A stretch of 22,407 nt of DNA from the NCBI GenBank assembly GCA_964392615.1, contig CAYMRB010000121.1, forward strand, positions 1 to 22,407. The letters are read 5' to 3'. The stretch is from CAYMRB01 sp964392615 (lineage in GTDB: Bacteria; Planctomycetota; UBA8108). Shown here one piece after another: positions 9,501-15,535 of the stretch (its first letter is position 1; each line of letters begins with the position of its first letter). Below the pieces are notes generated by a model. The model did no database searches. It saw only the letters and a program-made list of their open reading frames with translations, and had not been told where the DNA came from. The position numbers were made by a program, and so were the translations under genes.

Positions 9501-11710
9501 TGGAGAACACGACGCACCTCTTCCTCGGCATTCGCTTCAACTGCAATAAGTGTCACGACCATCCGTTCGAGCGCTGGTTCCAGGACCAGTACTTCGAGAC
9601 GGCCGCGTACTTCGCGCGCGTCGGGCTCGCCGCTGACCCCAAGAGCGGCAAGAAGAAGGTCGGCGGCTCGGCGGTCGAGGGTGCGAAGCCGCTCTACGAG
9701 ATCGTCACCGACAAGAAGGACGGCGAGGTGCGCCACGAGGGCACGGGCCTCGTCACGCCGCCGAAGCTGCCGTTCCCGGCGCACTACGTCGCGTCCGCCG
9801 GCGCGAGCCGGCGCGAGCATCTGGCCCGGTGGATCATCTCGCCGCGCAACCGCTACTTCGCCCGCAGCTACGTCAATCGGATCTGGGCCTATCTGACGGG
9901 ACGCGGGCTCATCGAGCCGATCGACGACATCCGCGCCGGCAACCCGCCGACGAATCCGGAGCTGCTCGCGCGCATGACCGAGGAGTTCGTCGACAGCGGC
10001 TTCGATGTCCAGCGCCTCGTCAGGCTGATCTGCAAGTCGCGCACGTACCAGCTGTCAATCGAGACGAACGAGTGGAACGAGGACGATGCGCTGAACTACT
10101 CCCACGCGATCGCGCGACGCCTGCCAGCCGAGGTGCTGTACGACGCACTTCACCGCGCGACGGGATCGAAGTCGAAGTTCCCCGGCGTGCCCGCGGGCAC
10201 GCGCGCCGTGCAGCTGCCCGATGCAGGCGTCAAGGAGCCGAGCGGCTTCCTCGCGAAGTTCGGCCGCCCGCCGCGCGAGAGCGCTTGCGAGTGCGAGCGC
10301 GCGACCGGCATGCAGTTCGGCCCAGTGATGGCGCTGGTGACGGGACCGACGGTCGGCGACGCGATCAGCGACCCGAAGAACGACATCGCGAAGCTCGTCG
10401 CGACGGAGCGCAACGACGGGCGACTCGTCGACGAGCTCTTCCTGCGCATCCTCGGAAGGCCGGCGACGAAGCGCGAGGTCGAGCTCGGCATCTCCGCGAT
10501 CACCGACATCGCGATCGATCACGAGCAGCTCGTCAAGGCAACGCAAGAGTACGAGAAGAGCATCGCGCCGCGCGTCGCCGAAGCCGAGAAGAGGCGTCAG
10601 GCCGCGATCGCCACGGCGGAGACGGCGCTGATGGAGCACGAGAAAAGCCTCGCCGCGCAGGAAGCTGCCAAGGAGAAGGCTCGGACGGCCCGGATCGCCG
10701 CGCGGCAGAAGGCGCTCGACGAGTACCGCAAGACGCTCCCGGAGCGCCTCGCGGAGTGGGAAAAGCAGCAGAGCGCGATCACGCGTTGGGTGACGCTCGA
10801 CCCGCAGGAGCTCAAGGCGACGAACGGCGCGAAGCTGACGAAGGAGAAGGATCTGTCGATCCTCGCGACCGGAAAGAACGGCCGCGGCGCCTACGAGTTC
10901 ACGGCGGCGACGGACCTCGTCGGCATCAAGGCGGTGCGCATCGAGGTATTCGGCGACGACCGCCTGCCGAAGAAGGGCCCGGGTCGCGCGTCGACGGACG
11001 GCAACTTCGTGCTGACCGAGCTCCGCCTCACGGCGGCACCGAAGACCGATCCGAGCCAGGCGAAGAACATCGCCCTCGCGAACGCGCAGGCCGACTTCAG
11101 CCAGGGCGGCTACGGCGTCGCGAGCGCGATCGACGGCAAGGTCGAGCCGCAGAACAACGGCTGGGCGATCGCACCGCAGTTCGGCAAGAACCACGTCGCC
11201 GCGTTCGACACGAAGGAGCTGGTCGGCTTCGAGGGAGGCCCTGATTCTCCGGGAGGCACCGTGCTGAAGTTCGTGCTCGACCAGCAGTTCACGAGCGGCG
11301 AGCACTCCATCGGCCGCTTCCGCATCTCGGTGACGACCGCGCCGGGGCCGACGCTGCTCGAGGGGCTGCCGGAGAACATCGCGGCGATCCTCGCGCTGTC
11401 CGACGACCAGCGCAACGGCGAGCAGAAGAAGGCGCTCGCGAAGTTCTACAGCGACGGCGACGCGGAGCGGAAGAAGCTCGAGGGTGCGCTGGCCGCTGCG
11501 AAGAAGCCGCGCCCGGTCGATCCGAAGCTCGCCGAGCTGCGCAAGGACCTCGAGCGAAAGCGTCAACCGCTGCCGGTCGACCCGCGGCTTGCCGAGCTGC
11601 GACGCGAGGTCGAGCTCAGCGCAAAACAACTCGAAAACCAGAGACTGACCGGTGCGCAGGACATCGCGTGGGCGCTGATCAACAGCCCCGCGTTCCTGTT
11701 CAACCGCTGA
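6584..11710 (+). CDS. Giant PSCyt1 / WD40 / Ig-like / DUF1549 / DUF1553 cytochrome protein
   Basis: The exported protein is 1708 residues from the ATG at 6584, which begins a signal peptide (residues 1-26). An upstream in-frame start at 6479 would put 35 polar residues before it. Domains: PSCyt1 with CHGCH (49-53); a seven-bladed WD40-type propeller (about 150-490, blades marked by SPDG or HPDG turns); an Ig-like (Big2-type) domain (about 534-616); a cytochrome-like region with the spaced motif CNSGTCH (637-643); a second Ig-like domain (about 729-813); DUF1549 (about 827-1036) with CNKCH (987-991); and DUF1553 from about 1069. DUF1553 is interrupted near 1305 by a coiled coil (about 1315-1400), a beta-rich module (about 1401-1583) and a second coiled coil containing two copies of PVDP(K/R)LAELR. 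It ends with the family tail DIAWALINSPAFLFNR (1693-1708). Up to three hemes are predicted. The function is unknown; surface redox or glycan-associated work is an inference. Confidence 0.93.
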   Translation: MSTRPTLFAVLAVLVSSTGTVSTLAAEDTTTDTAVSYWRDVRPLFQARCHGCHQPAKQGGKYEMTSFERLLAGGKSESPAIVPGKPDESPFVELITPIDGEADMPKKANPLSADEIDLVRRWIAAGAVDDTPESAKKTYDMDHPPAYVLPPVITSMDFSPDGTRLAVSGFHEVLLHKADGSGLVARLVGMSERIESVAFSPDGKKLAVTGGLPGRMGEVQIWDVEKRKLRMSVPVTFDTLYGASWSPDGQHVAFGCTDDTVRAIRVKSGEQVLYQGAHNDWVLDTVWSVDGSYVISVGNDRTAKLTEFATQRFIDNITSITPGVLKGGVASVARHPDADVILLGGADGIPKIFRVHRVTKRRIGDDANFIQKLPPLRGRVFGVALNRDATRAAAVSSLDGAGHLRTYKLHTDTLPADIAKIVAEKPAERSTAEVEKLVSHHAKSASALAEAKLDDVALYCVAFHPDGDVVAAAGADGKVRLFDAATAKVTKEFVPVPLEAMGDVAAAGPKEIVFPDEEITAETIHSEDQAGIAAIEVVPQHATITKRYDTVQFVVTGRLESGDVVDLTRVADVQIDGGTIESTPRRRVHAIADGKSELTFAYAGKKATAAVDVTGFETPFHPDFVRDVAPAITKIGCNSGTCHGANKGKGSLKLSLRGNHPLYDVRTFSDDLASRRVNTASPSDSLMLLKPTAAVPHEGGQVTRPGEPYYETIRAWIAEGARYDQSAPTVQRITVFPRDPIAQRVGSKQQFRVLATYSDGVVRDVTSESVIASGDTEVASADSGGLVTTFRRGESSILARYQGRYAATTLTVMGDRTGFVWRQPPTHNVVDELIAKKLERTKTAPSDLCTDAEFLRRVRLDLTGLPPTTEELRAFLADERSTRVKRDEVIDRLIGSDEYVDYWTNKWADLLQVNRKFLGAEGAKLFHGWIRGKIAANTPYDQFTYELLTATGSNRENPPASYFKVLRTPVDAMENTTHLFLGIRFNCNKCHDHPFERWFQDQYFETAAYFARVGLAADPKSGKKKVGGSAVEGAKPLYEIVTDKKDGEVRHEGTGLVTPPKLPFPAHYVASAGASRREHLARWIISPRNRYFARSYVNRIWAYLTGRGLIEPIDDIRAGNPPTNPELLARMTEEFVDSGFDVQRLVRLICKSRTYQLSIETNEWNEDDALNYSHAIARRLPAEVLYDALHRATGSKSKFPGVPAGTRAVQLPDAGVKEPSGFLAKFGRPPRESACECERATGMQFGPVMALVTGPTVGDAISDPKNDIAKLVATERNDGRLVDELFLRILGRPATKREVELGISAITDIAIDHEQLVKATQEYEKSIAPRVAEAEKRRQAAIATAETALMEHEKSLAAQEAAKEKARTARIAARQKALDEYRKTLPERLAEWEKQQSAITRWVTLDPQELKATNGAKLTKEKDLSILATGKNGRGAYEFTAATDLVGIKAVRIEVFGDDRLPKKGPGRASTDGNFVLTELRLTAAPKTDPSQAKNIALANAQADFSQGGYGVASAIDGKVEPQNNGWAIAPQFGKNHVAAFDTKELVGFEGGPDSPGGTVLKFVLDQQFTSGEHSIGRFRISVTTAPGPTLLEGLPENIAAILALSDDQRNGEQKKALAKFYSDGDAERKKLEGALAAAKKPRPVDPKLAELRKDLERKRQPLPVDPRLAELRREVELSAKQLENQRLTGAQDIAWALINSPAFLFNR

Positions 11711-11732
11711 TCGAGAATCCGGAGAACCGACC

Positions 11733-13202
11733 ATGCTCGTGATACCAGGACACACTGGCGACGTTTGCGACGGCGTGACGCGGCGCGAGATCCTGCGCGT
11801 CGGAGGGTCGGCGCTGTTCGGCTTGAGTCTCGGCTCGATGCTCGAGCTCCGCGACTTGACGGCGAAGGAAGGCGGCCCGAAGGAGGGCAGCGGCGGCCCG
11901 GGATGGGGGCGCGCGAAAAGCGTCATCCTGGTCTTCCTGCAGGGAGGGCCGAGCCACCTCGACCTCTGGGACCCGAAGGAGAATCTGCCCGACAACGTCG
12001 TCGGCCCGTTCAAGAACATCCCGACGAAGGTCGACGGCGTGCAGTTCACGGAGCTGCTGCCGAAGCTGGCGCAGGTGAACGACAAGTTCAGCCTGATCCG
12101 GTCGATGAGCTACACGCCGAAGGGGCTCTTCAACCACACGGCGGCGATCTACCAGATGCTGACGGGCTACACGACCGATCGCGTCAGCCCGTCGGGCCAG
12201 CTCGAGCCGCCGACGCCGAAGGACTTCCCGAACTTCGGATCTCACATCGTTCGCCTGAAGCCGACGGACGTGCCGATGCTGCCGTTCGTCATGCTGCCGC
12301 GGCCGCTGCAGGAGAGCAACGTGGTCGGCAAGGCGGGCACCGCCGGGTTCCTCGGGAGGGCGTACGACCCGTACTACCTGTACCCGCCCGGCGATGACAT
12401 GAACATGAACAAGATGGAGAAGATCAGCATCGCCGACCTCCAGATGCGACCCGACGTCTTCTCCAGCCGGCTGAGGCGTCGCGCCAAGCTGCGAGACCTG
12501 ATCAACGAGGGCATGCCGCGAGTCGAGAAGGCCGTCGAGGACTACAAGCTCGACGACTACTACGGCCGCGCGCTCGAGCTCGTGGTCTCGGGGCGCGCGC
12601 GCAAGGCGTTCTCGCTCGATCTCGAGACGCCCGAGATGCGCGATCGCTACGGCCGCAACACGTTCGGCCAGAGCCTGCTGCTCGCCCGCCGACTCGTCGA
12701 GGCCGGCACGCGGGTGGTCGAGGTCGTGTGGCCGAAAGTCGCGAACTCGGACAACCACTCGTGGGACGTCCACAAGGGTTTGACGAAGCGCATGAAGGCG
12801 CAGTCGGCGCCGATGCTCGACACCGGCATGGCGGCGCTGGTCGCAGACCTCGACGAGCGCGGCCTCCTCGACGAGACGCTCGTCGTCGGAGTCGGCGAGT
12901 TCGGCCGCAGCCCGCAGCGCGGCGTCAGCACGTCGGGCAACGACAATAGCTCGGACGGCCGCGACCACTGGCCGTACTGTTACACGGCGTTCATCGCGGG
13001 CGCCGGCATTCGCCGCGGGCACATCCACGGCAAGTCGGACGCCACGGCCTCGGGCCCGCTCGAGAATCCCGTGCACCCGCGCGACCTGCTCGCGACGATT
13101 TACCACGCATTCGCGATCGACCCAGCGACGATCATGTACAACCACCTGAACCAGCCGCGCGAGCTGGTGAAGGGCGAGGCGGTGACGGGGTTGTTCGCGT
13201 AG
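11733..13202 (+). CDS. DUF1501 family Tat-exported protein
   Basis: The protein is 489 residues, typical for the family, and starts 22 bases after the giant cytochrome gene with GGAG ahead of the ATG. A twin-arginine signal (TRREILRVGGSALFGLSL, residues 16-33) shows export in folded form. Diagnostic segments are SVILVFLQGGPSHLDLWDPK near residue 65, then FNHTAAIYQMLTGY, VVGVGEFGRSPQ and GRDHWPYCYTAFIAGAG. These belong to DUF1501, a member of the sulfatase/alkaline phosphatase-like superfamily. The D, H and GRDHW positions are candidate metal ligands, but I see no proof of hydrolase activity. DUF1549/1553 plus DUF1501 is the standard planctomycete gene pair, so it is probably the functional partner of the upstream cytochrome protein. 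The last gene of the block is followed by a strong hairpin. Confidence 0.94.
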   Translation: MLVIPGHTGDVCDGVTRREILRVGGSALFGLSLGSMLELRDLTAKEGGPKEGSGGPGWGRAKSVILVFLQGGPSHLDLWDPKENLPDNVVGPFKNIPTKVDGVQFTELLPKLAQVNDKFSLIRSMSYTPKGLFNHTAAIYQMLTGYTTDRVSPSGQLEPPTPKDFPNFGSHIVRLKPTDVPMLPFVMLPRPLQESNVVGKAGTAGFLGRAYDPYYLYPPGDDMNMNKMEKISIADLQMRPDVFSSRLRRRAKLRDLINEGMPRVEKAVEDYKLDDYYGRALELVVSGRARKAFSLDLETPEMRDRYGRNTFGQSLLLARRLVEAGTRVVEVVWPKVANSDNHSWDVHKGLTKRMKAQSAPMLDTGMAALVADLDERGLLDETLVVGVGEFGRSPQRGVSTSGNDNSSDGRDHWPYCYTAFIAGAGIRRGHIHGKSDATASGPLENPVHPRDLLATIYHAFAIDPATIMYNHLNQPRELVKGEAVTGLFA

Positions 13203-13222
13203 CAACCCCGCCGCAAAAGGCC

Positions 13223-13261
13223 TTCGAACGCGAGGGCGGGACATGCCGCCCTCGCGCCGAA
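13223..13261. terminator. Bidirectional hairpin between convergent DUF1501 and hcp genes
   Basis: A perfect 11-base inverted repeat (CGCGAGGGCGG 13229-13239, CCGCCCTCGCG 13246-13256) has a 6-base loop. It is extended by TTCG/CGAA (13223-13226/13258-13261) across a small internal loop. It sits in the 67-base gap between two converging stops, where a shared terminator is expected. There is no proper U-tract on the plus side; the minus side has TTTT about a dozen bases beyond the main stem. Confidence 0.75.
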
Positions 13262-13269
13262 GAACCGAC

Positions 13270-14565
13270 TCAGCACGTTCCCAGAGCCGCCTCGAGATCC
13301 GCTCGAGCGTCCTGTCCCGTCAGCCGCAGATCGAACTTGTCCTGCAGGATTGCGAACACCGCCGGCGTGACGAACGGCGGCGGGTTGGGGCCGATGGTGA
13401 CTCCCTTGACACCGAGCGCGAGAAGCGTCAACAGCACGGCGACGGCCTTCTGCTCGAACCAGCTCACGACGAGGGTCAACGGCAAGTCGTTGACCGTGCA
13501 GTCGAAAGCCTCGGACAGCGCGACGGCCACCTGGATGGCGCCGTACGCGTCGTTGCACTGACCCATGTCGAGAAGACGCGGGAATCCGAGCAACTGGCCG
13601 TAGTCGTGGTCCCGGATGCGGAACTTGCCGCAGCCGAGCGTCAGGACGAACGAATCGTCCGGCGTGTTCTGCGCGTAATCGCTGAAGTAATTGCGTCCCG
13701 GCTCGGCGCCATCGCAGCCGCCGATCAGGAAGAAGTGGCGCACATCTCCCGCCTTGACCGCCTCGACGATTGCCGGGGCGTTCTCGAGAAGCACCGTGCG
13801 GTGGAACCCGACCGTCGACTCCGTCGTCACGCCCTCGACACACGGCTTGCACTCGAGCGCCTTCGCCGCGACCGCCGCGAAGTTCTCGTCCGTGATGCGC
13901 GGCGCGCCGGGAACAGCCGTCGCTCGCGTCGTGAACAGACGGTCGGCGTAGGACTCGTTGGGGATGAGTACGCAATTCGTCGTCGCGACGACCGGTCCCG
14001 GGAACTCCTCGAACTCGCGTCGCTGCTTCTGCCACGCGCCGCCGTAGTTGCCGGCGAGATTGGGGTGATTCCGGAGCTTCGGGTACATGTGCGCGGGGAG
14101 CATCTCGCCGTGCGTGTACACCTGGATATCCGTGCCCTCGACCTGCTGGAGGATGTTCCACAGATCGAGAAGATCGTGGCCCGTGACGAGGATTCCAGGG
14201 CCAGCGCGGGTGCCCTCCGTGACCGTGGCCGGCTCGGGCTTGCCGAACATCTCGACGTGGCCCTCGTCGAGCAGCTCCATGACCCGCAGGTTCATGCGTC
14301 CGCACGTCATGCAAAGTTCGAAGAGCGACTCCAAGTCGAAGTTGACGTTCGTCATGGTCGCGAAGAGCGCTTCCTCGATGAACGCGCTGACCTCGGGATC
14401 GCTCTTGCCGAGTCGGCGGGCGTGATGGGCATACGCGGCCATGCCCTTGAGACCGTAGAGGAGCGTTTCCTGGAGAGACTGGACGTCGGCATCCTTGCCG
14501 CAAACCCCAGGAACGGAGACACAGCCGGTGCCATGCGCGGATTGCTCACACTGATTGCAGAACAT
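13270..14565 (-). CDS. hcp: Hybrid cluster protein (hydroxylamine reductase), short class III-like form
   Basis: The protein is 431 residues, against about 550 for the E. coli and Desulfovibrio forms. This matches the class that lacks the extra helical bundle after the N-terminal cysteines. The N-terminal cluster ligands are C3, C6, C15 and C22. The C15-C22 gap is one residue longer than the classical class I pattern as I recall it. All seven hybrid-cluster ligands can be placed: H130 (VTGHDLLDL), E154 (THGEMLPAH), C198 (TTNCVLIP), C284 (IGGCDG), C312 (LGCGKFR), C337 (GQCNDAYGA) and E371 (SWFEQKA). The protein is cytoplasmic and reduces hydroxylamine and, more relevantly, nitric oxide under anaerobic stress. 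No hcr-type reductase lies nearby, so the electron donor is elsewhere. A GAGGAG Shine-Dalgarno lies 12 bases before the start. It is divergent from a Crp/Fnr regulator across an FNR box. Confidence 0.95.
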   Translation of the reverse strand: MFCNQCEQSAHGTGCVSVPGVCGKDADVQSLQETLLYGLKGMAAYAHHARRLGKSDPEVSAFIEEALFATMTNVNFDLESLFELCMTCGRMNLRVMELLDEGHVEMFGKPEPATVTEGTRAGPGILVTGHDLLDLWNILQQVEGTDIQVYTHGEMLPAHMYPKLRNHPNLAGNYGGAWQKQRREFEEFPGPVVATTNCVLIPNESYADRLFTTRATAVPGAPRITDENFAAVAAKALECKPCVEGVTTESTVGFHRTVLLENAPAIVEAVKAGDVRHFFLIGGCDGAEPGRNYFSDYAQNTPDDSFVLTLGCGKFRIRDHDYGQLLGFPRLLDMGQCNDAYGAIQVAVALSEAFDCTVNDLPLTLVVSWFEQKAVAVLLTLLALGVKGVTIGPNPPPFVTPAVFAILQDKFDLRLTGQDARADLEAALGTC

Positions 14566-14638
14566 CGACAGAACTCGCTCCTCGAAAAAAAGAGGGGATT
14601 GGCGGGCCGTTCGTTTGACACTGGCCTACGAGCACGAC

Positions 14639-14680
14639 ATCATTCGACGCTCCGCCCCTCGCCGCCTTGATGTGGATCAA
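14639..14680 (-). promoter_or_regulatory. Predicted FNR/DNR-type class II promoter of hcp
   Basis: A perfect FNR-type palindrome TTGATGTGGATCAA occupies 14667-14680. Reading toward hcp, the next candidate -10 hexamer is AATGAT (complement of 14639-14644, four of six consensus bases). It is separated from the box by exactly 22 bases. That puts the box centre at -41.5 from a start near 14632, the class II activator position, with a 66-base leader to the hcp ATG. The box is also 37 bases upstream of the divergent regulator ATG. The palindrome is seen directly; the promoter geometry is inferred. Confidence 0.75.
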
Positions 14681-14717
14681 GTCGGAGCCGAAATCTCCAA
14701 AACGCCGCGACCGCGCC

Positions 14718-15383
14718 ATGGATGCGAGACGAGAACTGAAAGGCTGCCACCTATTCGGCCAGCTGGACGACGCGGGTCTCGCGCCGCTCGTGGCGATGGC
14801 CCGGGTGTGCAGCTACCAGAAGGGCGAGGTCATCTTCCGGCAGTCCGCTGAGGTTCCCGGAGTGTTCCTCGTCGTCGAGGGGCTCGTTCGCATCTATCAG
14901 CTCGCTCCGGGCGGCAAGGAGCACGTGCTCGAGCTCGTCGGCCCCTCCAGGACGTTCGCCGAGGTCGCCGCGATCGCCGGTTTTCCGTGTCCGGCGTACG
15001 CCCAGGCCGTCGAGCCGACGACGTGCGTGGTCCTACCCGGCGAGCCGTTTCGCCGGCTCCTGCGTACGGACCACGACCTCTGCTACCGCGTCCTCACGGG
15101 GATGGCCGGCTGGGTGCGGCGATTGGTCGAGCAGCTCGAGGATATCGTCCTGCGAGACGCCGCCGGCCGCGTCGCGCGCTATCTCCTCGGTGCGCCCGAA
15201 CGCGGCGATCGATCCGTGCAACTCCCGGGCCTCAAGAAGCACCTGGCCAGCCACCTCGACCTGACCAGCGAGACCCTGTCGCGGACCCTACGCCGCCTCG
15301 CCGACGCCGGGCTCATCTCCTCCGAAGCCGACGGCACGATCCGGGTGCTGGACCATGACGGCTTGAGGCAGGCCGCCATCTGA
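14718..15383 (+). CDS. Crp/Fnr-family regulator (DNR/HcpR-like), predicted activator of hcp
   Basis: The protein is 221 residues from the ATG at 14718. The open frame extends back to a TTG at 14667, but that start lies inside the FNR box, so the shorter form is preferred. No Shine-Dalgarno is evident for either. Residues 10-125 are the cNMP-type sensor domain (KGEVIFRQ, then VFLVVEGLVRIYQL and FAEVAAIAG), followed by the dimer helix. Residues 145-215 are the Crp winged helix, with recognition helix SETLSRTLRRL. E185, S188 and R189 form the E-x-x-S-R pattern that FNR-type proteins use to read TTGAT. No FNR-type N-terminal cysteine cluster is seen; the cysteines at 10, 31, 91, 103 and 122 are scattered. 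A heme/NO sensor like DNR or HcpR therefore seems likelier than an oxygen-sensing FNR. It shares its promoter with hcp. Confidence 0.88.
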   Translation: MDARRELKGCHLFGQLDDAGLAPLVAMARVCSYQKGEVIFRQSAEVPGVFLVVEGLVRIYQLAPGGKEHVLELVGPSRTFAEVAAIAGFPCPAYAQAVEPTTCVVLPGEPFRRLLRTDHDLCYRVLTGMAGWVRRLVEQLEDIVLRDAAGRVARYLLGAPERGDRSVQLPGLKKHLASHLDLTSETLSRTLRRLADAGLISSEADGTIRVLDHDGLRQAAI

Positions 15384-15535
15384 TCCGCCGCCGGACGGCG
15401 CGAGGAGCGGCTTTTCGGTTTCCCCGGCGGATCTCCCCGGTCACGATATGCGCAGTGGGACGCGCCACTCGAACGGTTCGATCGGCGAATCCGAGAGCGA
15501 CGCCCACCAACCCACGCCGCGAGGGCCCCCGGCAT

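Noticed and set aside
13100..14503. 467-residue minus-strand frame overlapping hcp and the end of the DUF1501 gene
   Set aside because: It is an alternate frame of hcp and spans the terminator hairpin and a convergent gene end.
13243..14670. 475-residue open frame on the plus strand opposite hcp
   Set aside because: It has Arg-rich shadow composition with no recognisable motif, and hcp on the other strand keeps every cluster ligand.
14667..14717. N-terminal extension of the Crp/Fnr regulator starting at a TTG
   Set aside because: The extension is encoded by the FNR box itself and lacks a Shine-Dalgarno. The 14718 ATG gives a normal family length.
15386..15400. Possible terminator after the Crp/Fnr gene (CGCCG/CGGCG)
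   Set aside because: The stem is only five bases and has no adjacent U-tract, so it is not distinguishable from background in GC-rich DNA.
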